Origin: Chitinophagaceae bacterium
GTDB taxonomy: Bacteria; Bacteroidota; Bacteroidia; Chitinophagales; Chitinophagaceae
Reading direction: 5' to 3'
Length of the DNA stretch: 64,000 nucleotides
Assembly: GCA_016713085.1 (NCBI GenBank)
Contig: JADJPV010000001.1
Span: 682,001 to 746,000 of the forward strand
Position numbers and translations under genes: made by a program. The notes under the pieces are model-generated. The model was given only the letters and a program-made list of their open reading frames with translations, ran no database searches and had not been told where the DNA came from. This document shows, one piece after another, positions 53,101-62,989 of the stretch (within the stretch, counting starts at the first letter, position 1; the number at the start of each line of letters is the position of its first letter).

Positions 53101-53503
53101 GAGTGGCTGTTGCTTTTAATTCTTCATTATTCGTAAAACGGCGGGCTGTTTCTTTTACCACAGCAAAAGCTTCGGGATGAATTGCTTCCAGTACCTCTTC
53201 AATTTTTTTGTCACGTTCTTTCTTCAGCTTATCTATTTGCTGATAGGTGGTATCTTTTTCCTGGATCTCATCTTCTGTAAAGGCTTCAGCCCTTACATTG
53301 AGATCAGCAATTTCTTTATCTATATCAGTAAGGTGCTGCTGAATACGTTGACGGAACTCAACTGTTTTGTTCCTCAGCTCATCATTGGTTAATGTTTGAT
53401 ATTGCTGAAAGTATTGGTTGGTTTTCTCAACAATCGGCTGAAGCTTAACAACGTCTTTCTCGCTTTTGCTGCCACCAAAAATCTTCGATAAGAATCCTAA
53501 CAT
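50177..53503 (-). CDS. secA: Protein translocase ATPase SecA
   Basis: A 1,108-residue motor that drives preproteins through SecYEG. Walker A is ATGEGKT at residues 193-199, followed by the DEVDSILIDEARTPLI region, the preprotein-crosslinking domain, the second nucleotide domain (GTTSVEVSELLS, MAGRGTDIKLG, RQLRGRAGRQGDPG) and the helical scaffold. The C-terminus has the zinc-binding tail (NDPCPCGSGKKYKQCHG). The length is above the E. coli protein, as is usual in this phylum, and the frame is intact, unusual among the long genes here. Confidence 0.97.
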   Translation of the reverse strand: MLGFLSKIFGGSKSEKDVVKLQPIVEKTNQYFQQYQTLTNDELRNKTVEFRQRIQQHLTDIDKEIADLNVRAEAFTEDEIQEKDTTYQQIDKLKKERDKKIEEVLEAIHPEAFAVVKETARRFTNNEELKATATQLDKDLVIKRPHMRIEGDQVYYKKSWMAGGSEVTWNMVHYDVQLIGGSVLHQGKIAEMATGEGKTLVSTLPAYLNALAGEGVHLVTVNDYLARRDSEWNGTIFEFLGLTVDCIDKHQPNSDERRKAYTADIIYGTNNEFGFDYLRDNMVVNTTEKVQRKLHFAMVDEVDSILIDEARTPLIIAGPVGTGSNEQQFQNMKPRIEKLIDEQKRLAQQYLNEAKKSIADGDDDPKTGGLALMRAWRALPKYGPLIKYLSEPGIKVKLQKAENYYLADQQKEMPRVDEGLLFHIDEKSNSVDLTDKGLTQLTNNNEDPNFFVMPDISTSLATLDKSDIPSTEKLQKKEAFLSEYSAKADRIHTVLQMLKAYTLFEKDIEYVVLDGQVKIVDEQTGRILDGRRYSDGLHQAIEAKENVNIEAATQTYATITLQNYFRMYHKLCGMTGTAETEAGEFWDIYKLDVVKVPTNLNMIRDDRQDLVYKTKREKYNAVIEEIEILRAAGRPVLVGTTSVEVSELLSKMLQVKKIPHNVLNAKQHAREAQVVAEAGLPSAITIATNMAGRGTDIKLGAGVKESGGLAILGTERHDSRRVDRQLRGRAGRQGDPGSSQFYVSLEDDLMRMFGSDRIAGMMDKLGYKEGEVIQHSMITKSIERAQKKVEENNFGIRKRLLDYDDVMNKQRSAVYTRRNHALSGERLALDIDNAFYTVADGLIASFKEQTDHEGFKLACIISFGIDTQITAEELHKTDSNSLAQALYTEAKTAYLRKCDGLKKDALPVFQNIRNTQGSHIENVFVPFSDGKRGLQVLTPMQKTIDTKGLELVNALERTATLAFIDEGWKEHLRAMDDLRTSVQNATYEQKDPLVIYKVEAYTLFEQLNSEINKNIVSFLAHTGLPVEENNSGQIREGRQQKTDMSKLRQKKDEMVAAGSGELMETPDYYDPSENVKQEPIIAGPKIGRNDPCPCGSGKKYKQCHGKDA

Positions 53504-53882
53504 AATATTCTATTAATGAGTCAATTATTTGTTTTGATCATGAACCTTGTCAAATACAATGCAAAGTTTGAATTAAAGCCAATTTGACAGAGTCATTCCG
53601 TTTTTACAGGGCGACAAAGGTAATGAAACGGAAAGACAGATATAGCCCGTTGCCTGTTTACTTTACGAGACTATGTGCTGTTAATCAAATCACAATAACA
53701 CCTGTTCTAACTGAATTACCCTGCTGTACGGATAGCCTCCCGCCATTGAACCTATAGTTTTGCCACTTATAAAGTTGAAAATTAAGTATGCAGGGATTTT
53801 AACGCTTTAACGTCTATAATTTAACACATTTGATAAAAAATAATTAACGAAAACATTCGTATTTCGTGATCCAAACAGGTTT
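53504..53882. other. 379-base divergent intergenic region
   Basis: Lies between secA (minus) and the receptor gene (plus). A minus-7 like TACCTTTG is at 53615-53622 on the minus strand and probably belongs to secA. TAGTTTTG at 53755-53762 on the plus strand could serve the receptor gene. Neither has a clear TTTG partner. Nothing else is visible. Confidence 0.4.
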
Positions 53883-56684
53883 ATGAAGAAAATACTACTT
53901 ATCACACTCGGTTTTTTTGCATCCTTTCAATTAATGGCTCAAACCAAAAACATTACCGGCAGGGTAACTGACTCTTCCGGAGAAAAGGGTTTAGACAAAG
54001 CGACTGTAAAGCTGGTTGAAAAAGCCGCTCCCAAAGACACGATCCGTACACTTACCAATGCAAAAGGTGAATTTGGTTTTGAAAAAATTCCCGGCTCAGG
54101 TTATTACATTATCATCAGTTATATGGGGTACAAACCCATGACCAAAGAGTTTTTCAAACCATCGGAAGGTGTTGCCAATATTGATCTTGGTGATCTTATT
54201 TTGGCCAATGACTATAAAGATCTGGCAGAAATTGTGATTGAAGCACCAGCTGTAACCATGAAAGAAGACACGGTTGAATACCGTGCCGGAGCATTTGTAA
54301 CCAAACCCAATGCAACTACTGAAGATTTGCTGAAAAAACTTCCGGGAGTACAGGTTGACAGGCAGGGAAATATAACTGCACAGGGTAAGGCAGTTACAAG
54401 AGTAAAAGTAAACGGAAAAGATTTTTTCTCAGGTGATCCCAAAACAGCCACAAAAGAAATTCCCGCTGATATGATTGATAAAGTACAGGTGGTAGATGAT
54501 TATGGCGATCAGTCTTCGGCTTCGGGTATTCGTGATGGAGAGCCGGAAAAAGTGATTAACCTGCAGCTGAAGAAAGATAAGAATCAGGGTATTTTTGGCC
54601 GGGCTCAGGCAGGTTATGGTACAGATGACCGTTATATTGTGGCAGCTGCAATCAATAAGTTTAATAACAACAAACAGCTCTCCCTTATTCTCAACAGTAA
54701 TAATAATAACACATCAACATTTCGTTCAGATGGTGGCGGACAAGGTGGGAATAACAATCAAACCGGCATTACTAATTTAAACTCTGCCGGCCTAAATTAC
54801 CGTACAGATTTTGGTAAGAGAAACAGCTTTTACGGAAGCTATACCTATACCGACAGAAATACATTAACTGAGTCGTATACTTCCAGGGAACAGTCATTAC
54901 TTTCCATTGTGACAAATACGAATCAGCTTTCCAGAAATAAAAGCGGAACTCACAGAGCTTTCGGCAACCTGGAACTTTGGGTTGATTCTTTTAACTACAT
55001 TAAGATCAATCCAAGCTTTTCGTATGCCGAAACAAATTCAAACAGTATTAATACATCTGATTTTTATAATGCAAAAATCCAGACAAGGGCAGACAGCAAC
55101 CAAACCTCATCACTTTCAAACCGTCCCACTTTCGGGACATCCGTTTTGTACAATCACCGGTTTCAAAAAAGAGGAAGAAACCTTTCTTTCAGAGGTGAAC
55201 TGAATTTATCAGGTAATGAATCGAATCAGCTGAAAAATAATCTTACACATGTATATGACCAATCAGGTAACTGGATCAATGATTCTTTACAGTTAAGAAA
55301 TACCATTCAGGACAATAAGAACAGCGGCTTTAATGGAAGACTAACCTATACAGAACCGATTGCTTCAGACAGATTTTTAGATCTGAGTTATAATCTCAAC
55401 AAAAGTTTTACAGCAAACGATAAAAGGGTTTTGTCAAAAACACCTGCTACCGGCAACGATTACATTTTTATTAATTACCTGAGTAATAATTATGAAAACG
55501 ACTTTAATTACACACGCATCAGCGCAGCGGTAAGAACTGTAAAAAAGAAATATAATTACACAATTGGTGTTTTATTTCAGCCAGTTTTACTCAAAAGCTA
55601 CAACGTTTCAAAAGACAGCACCTTAAAACCCATTAAAAACGTCAACTGGTTTCCTGTTGCACGTTTTGTGTATAATTTCACCCGTACAAAAACACTCAAT
55701 TTCAATTACAGCGGAAGTGCCCGTCAGCCAAGCTTCGACCAGTTACAGCCTGTGTTGGAAGAAAGCAGTCAGTTAAGTAAATCAATTGGCAATCCTTTAC
55801 TGAGAGCTTCCACTTCACATACCATCAATACAAACTTCAATAATTTCAATTTCAGTTCAGGCCGTATTTTCTTAGTGAACCTTGCGTTCAATACAGTGAA
55901 TGATCAGATTGTGAATAAGCTGACCAACTATAAAGATTCAACCGGCCGACCAACAGGTGCAACACTTACGAGCCCTATCAATGTGGATGGATATTACAAC
56001 ACGAATTTATTTTTCAACTTTTCCAAGCCTTTCAAAAACAGGAAATATGTTATCAGCACCCGGAGCATGGTGAACTATAATAATAATGTGAGTATTTCAA
56101 ATGAAATACAAACCATGGCAAATAATACACAGGTTGTGAGCAACGATATTAAAAACATCGGGCATAACTGGAACTGGACACAGGGATTTGATTTTGAATA
56201 CAATCTTCAATGGCTCGAAATGCGTACTGGTGCCAGTTATAATCTCAACTATACAGATTACTCAGCAAAATCAACCATCAACCGTCTGCACTCAATCACA
56301 TTAAGTAATGATGGAAGGATTGATTTTGGTGCCGGGTTTATCCTGCGTTGGGATTTTGACTACTACATTTACGAAGGACTCACCTCTTCACTTCAGAAGA
56401 ATGTGGCTATGCTGAACGCATCCCTTGAAAAAGAAATCTTCAAGAAGAAGAATGTAATTCTTAAACTCTCTGGCTACGACATCTTTAAGGAATACACCAA
56501 TATCAGCCGCAGCGTATCAGAAAACTATATCACTGACAGCAGAACCAATGGACTTACCCAGTACTTCATGTTCAGCTTTACCTACAGGTTCAACAAGTTT
56601 AAAGGCCAGGCACCACAGCAGCAGAACAATAACTTCAGGAGAATGGGTGGTAATAACATGATGAGAGGTGACAATAACGATTAA
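53883..56684 (+). CDS. Outer membrane beta-barrel family protein (TonB-receptor-like)
   Basis: A 933-residue outer membrane protein. Signal peptide (LLITLGFFASFQLMAQ), then a carboxypeptidase-regulatory-like domain at about 22-110 (GRVTDSSGEKGLDKATVKLV, GSGYYIIISYMGYK), then a plug-like domain (TTEDLLKKLPGVQVDRQG, VTRVKVNGKDFFSGDP, PADMIDKVQVVDDYGDQ) and a barrel of about 700 residues with alternating aromatic strands, ending in FMFSFTYRFNKF and a Gln/Asn/Gly-rich tail. No TonB box is evident by eye. The ligand is unknown; the neighbours do not include a SusD-like gene. Confidence 0.88.
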   Translation: MKKILLITLGFFASFQLMAQTKNITGRVTDSSGEKGLDKATVKLVEKAAPKDTIRTLTNAKGEFGFEKIPGSGYYIIISYMGYKPMTKEFFKPSEGVANIDLGDLILANDYKDLAEIVIEAPAVTMKEDTVEYRAGAFVTKPNATTEDLLKKLPGVQVDRQGNITAQGKAVTRVKVNGKDFFSGDPKTATKEIPADMIDKVQVVDDYGDQSSASGIRDGEPEKVINLQLKKDKNQGIFGRAQAGYGTDDRYIVAAAINKFNNNKQLSLILNSNNNNTSTFRSDGGGQGGNNNQTGITNLNSAGLNYRTDFGKRNSFYGSYTYTDRNTLTESYTSREQSLLSIVTNTNQLSRNKSGTHRAFGNLELWVDSFNYIKINPSFSYAETNSNSINTSDFYNAKIQTRADSNQTSSLSNRPTFGTSVLYNHRFQKRGRNLSFRGELNLSGNESNQLKNNLTHVYDQSGNWINDSLQLRNTIQDNKNSGFNGRLTYTEPIASDRFLDLSYNLNKSFTANDKRVLSKTPATGNDYIFINYLSNNYENDFNYTRISAAVRTVKKKYNYTIGVLFQPVLLKSYNVSKDSTLKPIKNVNWFPVARFVYNFTRTKTLNFNYSGSARQPSFDQLQPVLEESSQLSKSIGNPLLRASTSHTINTNFNNFNFSSGRIFLVNLAFNTVNDQIVNKLTNYKDSTGRPTGATLTSPINVDGYYNTNLFFNFSKPFKNRKYVISTRSMVNYNNNVSISNEIQTMANNTQVVSNDIKNIGHNWNWTQGFDFEYNLQWLEMRTGASYNLNYTDYSAKSTINRLHSITLSNDGRIDFGAGFILRWDFDYYIYEGLTSSLQKNVAMLNASLEKEIFKKKNVILKLSGYDIFKEYTNISRSVSENYITDSRTNGLTQYFMFSFTYRFNKFKGQAPQQQNNNFRRMGGNNMMRGDNND

Positions 56685-56705
56685 CAGCAGCATCCTGTTT
56701 CAATA

Positions 56706-56738
56706 AGAAAAGCAGTCCGTTTTCGGACTGCTTTTCTG
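56706..56738 (+). terminator. Rho-independent terminator of the receptor gene
   Basis: AGAAAAGCAGTCCG, three-base loop, CGGACTGCTTTTCT then TGTTTT; it begins about 22 bases after the stop. Confidence 0.9.
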
Positions 56739-56863
56739 TTTTCTGTCAGCCGAATATCCCCCATTCAGTCAGGTGGTTGCAGATGATCCGGGCCGGGCCT
56801 TTACGGCTGCTTTTCCTTTTCCACAATTTCAAAAGCACCTGCCCTTTTTCATCCTCTTTCCTT

Positions 56864-56871
56864 TACCTTTG
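56864..56871 (+). promoter_or_regulatory. Minus-7 element upstream of atpG
   Basis: TACCTTTG, 26 bases before the ATG. The minus-33 box is only TTT at about 17 nt, so this is moderate evidence. Confidence 0.5.
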
Positions 56872-56897
56872 CGGCCGGAAAATAAACGTATAAAAAC

Positions 56898-57785
56898 ATG
56901 CCCGGACAATTAAAAGAGGTACGTAACAGGATCAAAAGCGTTCAGAGCACCCAGCAAATTACAAAGGCCATGAAAATGGTGAGTGCGGCCAAACTGCGTA
57001 AAGCTCAGGATGCCATCATTCAAATGCGCCCTTATGCGCAAAAGCTGCAGGAAATGCTGAGCAATATTGTGAGCAACAGCGATGGCAGTGTGAGCATGAA
57101 ACTGGCCGATGAGCGCCCGGTAAATAAAGTACTGATCCTTCTTGTTACCAGCGACCGTGGATTGTGCGGTGGTTATAATGCCAACCTGGTGAAATTAGCC
57201 AAGCAAACCATTACCGATCATTATGCAGAACAGGCCCGCAAGGGACATGTGGAAGTTTGGGGCATTGGTAAAAAAGGTGTGGAAGCCATGTTACGGGCAA
57301 ACTATAAAACAAGCGATACCTACAGAGATATTTTCCACCGTCTTTCTTTTGAAACTGTACAGCAGGCATCAGCCGCAGCAATGGAAGCATTTGTGAAAGG
57401 CGATTATGATGTAGTGGAACTGATCTACAGCCAGTTTAAAAATGCAGCAACCCAGCAGTTCAAAGCTGAACGTTTTCTTCCCATTCCTAAAGTGGTTAGT
57501 GCAGCAACGGCAAGTAAAACAAAAGCTGATTTTATTTTTGAGCCCGGCAAGGAAGAACTGATTACTGAATTAATGCCCAAGATCCTCAATACACAATTAT
57601 TCAAAGCAGTGCTGGATGCCAACGCATCTGAACACGGTGCAAGGATGACAGCGATGGATAAAGCGAGTGATAACGCTCAGGAATTACTGCGTGCACTCCG
57701 TATCAGCTATAACCGTGCACGCCAGGCAGCCATTACAACTGAGTTAACTGAGATTGTAAGTGGTGCAGCAGCATTGAATGGATAA
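56898..57785 (+). CDS. atpG: ATP synthase F1 gamma subunit
   Basis: A 295-residue central-stalk protein. N-terminus RNRIKSVQSTQQITKAMKMVSAAKLRKAQ and the C-terminal helix SEHGARMTAMDKASDNAQELL are the conserved coiled-coil ends that rotate inside the alpha3-beta3 ring. TSDRGLCGGYNANL is the central conserved motif. No other ATP synthase genes are in the window; scpB follows after 67 bases. Confidence 0.97.
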   Translation: MPGQLKEVRNRIKSVQSTQQITKAMKMVSAAKLRKAQDAIIQMRPYAQKLQEMLSNIVSNSDGSVSMKLADERPVNKVLILLVTSDRGLCGGYNANLVKLAKQTITDHYAEQARKGHVEVWGIGKKGVEAMLRANYKTSDTYRDIFHRLSFETVQQASAAAMEAFVKGDYDVVELIYSQFKNAATQQFKAERFLPIPKVVSAATASKTKADFIFEPGKEELITELMPKILNTQLFKAVLDANASEHGARMTAMDKASDNAQELLRALRISYNRARQAAITTELTEIVSGAAALNG

Positions 57786-57852
57786 TTATTCAGTTGATAA
57801 TTGATAATGCTGACCCGTTTTCAATTATCCATTATCAATTTTAAATTACAAA

Positions 57853-58716
57853 ATGGAACTAAGTGTAATCATACCGCATATTGAAGCGCTCATCTTTACT
57901 GCTGAACGGCCATTAACAACTTTAGAGTTGTGTGATATGGTGAACAATGCACTTGGTTTTCTTGAAGACAGGGCATCGCTTGATCAGACAGAAGCTGCGA
58001 TCAGCGCCATCCGTGAAAAATACAATTCTGAATTTTACTCCTTTGAAGTAAGAGAAAGCGGAGGAGGCTGGCAGTTTCTTACCAAGAAAGAATTTCATAA
58101 AACAGTTGCACAGATCAATGGCGATAAATTCCTGAAACGCCTCAGCACTGCAGCATTGGAAACACTTTCCATCATTGCTTATAAACAACCCATCACCAAA
58201 GGTGAAATGGAAGCTATTCGTGGTGTGAGTTGCGATTATGCTGTTCAGAAATTATTAGAAAAAGAATTGATTGTGATTACCGGCAGAAATGAAAAGCTTC
58301 CCGGTCATCCGTTGGTATACGCTACTTCAAGAACCTTTATGGATTATTTCGGCATTAATTCTCCGGAGGATTTACCAAAGATCAGAGAAATTATATCCAG
58401 TGAATTGGTTGAACCAACCGGTGTAATGAGTGATTTCCTCCAGGTAGCCGGTGATGAAGAAGAAGAATTATCATCAGAAGCTTTGATTGTAACAGAAGAA
58501 GGGGATTTAATTGAGCAGGAAGTTACAGATGAAGAAGCTGCTTCAACTGAAGATGCTGTTATAGAAGATATCATTCTGGAAGATGTTGTACTTCTTGAAG
58601 AAGAAACAACGGAAGAATCCGAAACAGAAGAAGAACCTTCTGCCACTGAAGAACAAATTGCTGACGAGCAGGAAGTTGAAGAGAAAAAAGATGAGGGTGA
58701 CGAGGAAAATCTATAA
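57853..58716 (+). CDS. scpB: Segregation and condensation protein B, with acidic tail
   Basis: A 287-residue protein of the SMC-ScpAB complex, which organises the chromosome. Two winged-helix domains are seen in residues 1-200 (HIEALIFTAERPLTTLEL, LSIIAYKQPITKGEMEAIRGVSCDYAVQKLLEKELI, cited in parts). The last about 80 residues are an unusually acidic tail (ETTEESETEEEPSATEEQ) that is longer than in the E. coli or Bacillus versions. It has a mild overlap with no neighbour, and atpG precedes it. Confidence 0.92.
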   Translation: MELSVIIPHIEALIFTAERPLTTLELCDMVNNALGFLEDRASLDQTEAAISAIREKYNSEFYSFEVRESGGGWQFLTKKEFHKTVAQINGDKFLKRLSTAALETLSIIAYKQPITKGEMEAIRGVSCDYAVQKLLEKELIVITGRNEKLPGHPLVYATSRTFMDYFGINSPEDLPKIREIISSELVEPTGVMSDFLQVAGDEEEELSSEALIVTEEGDLIEQEVTDEEAASTEDAVIEDIILEDVVLLEEETTEESETEEEPSATEEQIADEQEVEEKKDEGDEENL

Positions 58717-58740
58717 TTTCATTGTGATTTATTCATCTTT

Positions 58741-59128
58741 ATGAAAATTCACAACTTATTCACCGCTTCGATTTTAGCAGCTATTCTTTTATTCCATCTT
58801 GCATCCCAAAACACTACAGATTATTAAGGGACCTTTACTTTAATTGGCTTAGGCAGTCCAACCACAATAGTAAACAAGGATACACCGACACCGTTAAACG
58901 GAGATTTTGACTTAAGATTTCTATTTATTACGACAAATTGAAATCGAAAACCTTCCTTTGTTGAAAAAAGGTGAACAAGATAATAAAACCCTGTATTTAT
59001 CAAAAAACGATTATGATAAAATAAAAGTTTATCGCCGTCATGATTTAATTGATATTAATAAAAAAATAGTAATAAAGGCAGAAACAAAATTTTTACATGG
59101 TAAAGCTTGTGAAAAGTTGACGGTATAA
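58741..59128 (+). pseudogene. Small secreted protein gene, degenerate
   Basis: The ATG at 58741 opens a signal peptide (LFTASILAAILLFHLAS) and QNTTDY, then a TAA at 58825. The same frame goes on as GTFTLIGLGSPTTIVNK and DFDLRFLFITT; after one extra A it moves into IEIENLPLLKKGEQDNK, ending KACEKLTV at 59128, about 128 residues in total. One stop and one frameshift are needed to join them. Unlike the homopolymer-broken genes, the stop is not in a homopolymer. No recognised family. Either real decay or two errors. Confidence 0.45.
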
Positions 59129-59261
59129 CTGAACAAAGAGACAGCAAAATGAAAATAGAAGACTATTACTAGCTTTTACTGGATTATAATCGGTTCAGGT
59201 TACTTTCAGCGCTCTACCTTACTAACATTTCTTGTAATTTCGCAGCTCACTCAATCGAAAC

Positions 59262-60449
59262 ATGACTCCTTCTTTAGCAAATGATCAACTGGTACAAATT
59301 GCAGAACAGTTTGGCACACCCGTGTATGTATATCATGCAGAAAAAATAAAAAGTCAGTATGAAAAATTAGTGTCAGCCTTTTCAGTGCTTGACACTAAGA
59401 TTTGGTATGCAAGTAAAGCATTAACGAATATCAATATTCTCCGTTACATTAAAAGTATTGGATGCAATATTGACTGCAGCAGCATCAACGAAGTGAAGAT
59501 GGCCCTGCACGCAGGTTTCGATCCCAACAATATTTTGTACACCAGCAATGGTATTGCCTTTGCTGAAATTGAAGAAGCTGTTGCAGCAGGTGTTAACATC
59601 AACATCGACAGTTTATCCAACCTTGAAAAGTTTGGAAAGAAATACGGGCACAGTTACCCTGTTGGTGTCCGTCTCCGCCCGAATATTTTAGCTGGCGGCA
59701 ATATAAAAATATCAACTGGTCATAATAAAAGTAAATTTGGAATACCTGTTGAACAGATTCCTGAACTGGAAGCAATTGTAAAGCAGCACAACATTTTCAT
59801 CCGCACCTTACATATTCATACCGGAAGTGAAATTAAAGATGCAGATGTATTTGTAAAAGGCATTGAAGTGTTATTTGATTTGATTCCTCATTTTCCTGAA
59901 CTGGAAGTGATTGATCTCGGCGGTGGTTTTAAAGTGCCTTACCGTCCTGAAGAAAACGAAACCGATGTTGCGTTACTTGGACAAAAACTGAAGCAGGCCT
60001 TTGATGCACATCCTTTGGCCGATCATAAAAAACTCCAGGTATGGTTTGAACCCGGAAAGTTTTTAGTGAGCGAATGCGGTTACCTGGTTTCACAGGTAAA
60101 TGTGATGAAAGAAAATGGCGAAGTGGATATTGCCGGAGTGGATACGGGTCTGAATCATCTAATCCGTCCGATGATGTATGATGCTTATCATCACATTAAA
60201 AATATTTCCAACCCCACCGGTGAAGAAAAGAAATACATGATCACGGGTTATATCTGCGAAACAGATACGTTTGCCACCGATCGCTTACTCAACGAAATCA
60301 GGGAAGGCGATTATCTTGTTTTTTATAATGCAGGTGCTTACGGTTTTGAAATGAGCAGCAAATATAACTCACGGTATAAACCGGCTGAAGTGCTGGTGAG
60401 AAGAGATGAGTTTACTGACCTGCTCAGTACACAGATTGAAGTGCTCTAA
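59262..60449 (+). CDS. lysA: Diaminopimelate decarboxylase
   Basis: A 395-residue PLP enzyme for the last step of lysine synthesis. The PLP lysine is Lys52 in YASKALTN; the HIHTGSEI glycine loop, the EPGKFLVSECG motif and the CETDTFATD substrate motif are all present. Because meso-diaminopimelate is also a peptidoglycan component in this group, it affects both pools. The preceding 133-base gap shows only a possible TAATTTCG element. Confidence 0.93.
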   Translation: MTPSLANDQLVQIAEQFGTPVYVYHAEKIKSQYEKLVSAFSVLDTKIWYASKALTNINILRYIKSIGCNIDCSSINEVKMALHAGFDPNNILYTSNGIAFAEIEEAVAAGVNINIDSLSNLEKFGKKYGHSYPVGVRLRPNILAGGNIKISTGHNKSKFGIPVEQIPELEAIVKQHNIFIRTLHIHTGSEIKDADVFVKGIEVLFDLIPHFPELEVIDLGGGFKVPYRPEENETDVALLGQKLKQAFDAHPLADHKKLQVWFEPGKFLVSECGYLVSQVNVMKENGEVDIAGVDTGLNHLIRPMMYDAYHHIKNISNPTGEEKKYMITGYICETDTFATDRLLNEIREGDYLVFYNAGAYGFEMSSKYNSRYKPAEVLVRRDEFTDLLSTQIEVL

Positions 60450-60550
60450 ACATTCATTTTTCTTTTACTTTTCCGGCAAAGGGTCTTATCTCATATTTCG
60501 TACCTTGCCCATCCTGTCGTTTTAACGACTGCTTTCAAAAAACAATACAT

Positions 60551-62903
60551 ATGAACAAAGACGATCTACGGGCACAACAGGCCCTCGAGTATCATGCAAA
60601 AGGAAGACCGGGAAAGATTGAAGTCATTTCTACCAAAGAAACAAAAACTCAACGGGATTTATCGTTGGCTTATTCACCGGGTGTTGCAGTACCCTGCATG
60701 GAAATTCACAACAATCCTGAAGACGTTTATAAATACACAGCAAAAGGAAACCTTGTAGCCGTAATCAGTAACGGAACGGCTGTGTTAGGTTTGGGTGATA
60801 TTGGACCCGAAGCAGGCAAACCGGTGATGGAAGGAAAGGCAGTACTGTTTAAAATCTTTGCCGACATTGACGTATTTGATATTGAACTCAACGAAAAAGA
60901 TCCGGAAAAAATCATCCAGATTGTAAAGGCTCTTGGAACCAACATTCGGCGGTATCAACTTAGAAGATATCAAAGCACCTGAATGTTTCATCATTGAGCA
61001 AAGGCTAAAAGAGGAAATGAAAATTCCCATTATGCACGATGATCAGCATGGTACTGCCATCATCAGCTCAGCTGCTTTATTAAATGCTTTAGAAATACAG
61101 GGAAAGAAAATCGACAAAGTAAAATTCGTGGTGAATGGTGCAGGTGCCGCAGCCATGGGCTGTGTATTATTATATCAATCACTGGGTGCTAAGCCGGAAA
61201 ACTTTTTAATGTTCGACAGTAAGGGAGTGATCCATACCGGCCGCACCAATCTCGATGATAATAAAAAACGTTTTGCAGTAACGGTGAAAGATCCGGATAT
61301 GACACTGGCTGATGCCATGAAAAATGCTGACGTATTTATCGGTTTAAGTGTGGCGAATGTAATTACCGGTGAAATGGTGAAGACCATGGCAAAGAAACCG
61401 ATTGTATTTGCAATGGCGAATCCTGATCCAGAGATCAGTTATGAAGAAGCTGTTGCTGCACGCAATGATGTAATTATGGCAACAGGCCGCAGCGATTATC
61501 CTAACCAGGTAAACAATGTACTCGGCTTTCCTTACATCTTCCGTGGTGCACTGGATGTACGTGCCACCAAGATCAACGAAGCCATGAAACTGGCAGCTGT
61601 GAAGGCATTGGCAGAATTAGCCAAAACTCCTGTGCCCGATATTGTAAACATGGCCTACAATGAAAAAAGTATCTCATTCGGTCAAACATATATTATTCCA
61701 AAACCGCTTGATCCAAGATTGCTGAGTTATGTAGCACCTGCTGTTGCAAAAGCAGCGATGGAAAGTGGTGTTGCACAAAACCCCATTACCAACTGGGAAG
61801 AATATGAACTGCAGCTCAACAAACGTTTGGGCATTGACAACCAGCTGATGCGTGCTATTGGTAATAAGGCAAGAAAAGAACCGAAACGTGTTGTTTTTGC
61901 TGATGCAGAAAATGTAAAAGTGCTGAAAGCTGCACAACTGGCATATGAAGAAGGAATTGCTTATCCCATTTTACTGGGTGATGAAAAAAACATCCGTGAT
62001 ATGGCCGAAGTAAACGGTGTTGACCTGGAAGGCATTCCTGTACTTGATCCAAAAGCAAAAGAGCTGCATGAGAAACGTCATGAATACGGATTGCAGTTAT
62101 TTTTAAAACGCCAGCGTAAAGGATTAAACCGGTATGAAGCCAATAAGGCCATGAAAGAGCGTACACATTTTGGCTGTATGATGGTGGAAACCGGTGAAGC
62201 AGATGCCATGATCAGTGGATTAAGCAGAAAATATTCTGATACCATCCGTCCTGCATTGCAGATCATTGGCAAAGATGATGATGTGAAAAAAATTGCAGGC
62301 ATGTATATCATGCTTACCAAACGTGGGCCTTTGTTCTTAGCTGATGCAACTGTGAACTTTAATCCAAGAGCAGATGAACTGGCTGATATTGCCCAGCTCG
62401 TGGCAAAAGAAGTACGGACATTTGGTATTACTCCACGTATTGCCATGCTGAGTTACAGCAACTTTGGCAGCAGCGATTCAGCCGAAGCAAGACTGGTTGC
62501 AAAAGCAAGAGAGATTGTGAAAGAAAGAGAGCCGGGCCTTGTTTGCGATGGAGAAGTACAACCCATTGTTGCATTCAATAAAGAAATTTTGAAAGAAAAT
62601 TATCCGTTCAGCGAACTGGTAAATGGCGAACCGAATATCCTCATCTTCCCGAATCTTGCCAGCAGCAATATTGCATACAACCTGCTGCAGGAAGTAGGTG
62701 ATGCAGATGCCATCGGGCCAATCTTACTGGGTTTAAAGAAGCCGGTTCATATTTTGCAACTGGGAAGTTCTGTACGTTCCATTTTCAACATGGTGCTGAT
62801 TGCTGTTGTGGATGCACAAATGAAAGGAAAAGGCAATACAGAAGAAGTGGTAAAAAAATCACCCTTGTGGAAAAGGTTCAAAAAAGTTAACCACGAAATC
62901 TGA
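60551..62903 (+). CDS. maeB: NADP-dependent malic enzyme fused to phosphotransacetylase domain (frameshifted)
   Basis: About 783 residues after removing one base at 60944, which joins KALGTN to FGGINLEDIKAPECFII. The malic domain (LAYSPGVAVPCMEI, MHDDQHGTAIISSAAL, VNGAGAAAMGC) uses malate and NADP to make pyruvate. The C-terminal 330 residues resemble phosphate acetyltransferase (VFADAENVKVLKAAQLA, GLSRKYSDTIRPALQIIG, NLASSNIAYNLLQE). In known MaeB proteins this second domain is regulatory rather than catalytic. Length is typical for this fusion. Confidence 0.92.
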
Positions 62904-62989
62904 AGCTGACTGAATGCCGGTTATGGTTTCTTCCTGACGATTAGTATCTTCACAAACAAAGAGACAATAACCGATTACTGATAACAACT

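Noticed and set aside
53883..56684. A polysaccharide utilisation locus around the receptor gene
   Set aside because: No SusD-like gene, sulfatase or glycoside hydrolase lies nearby.
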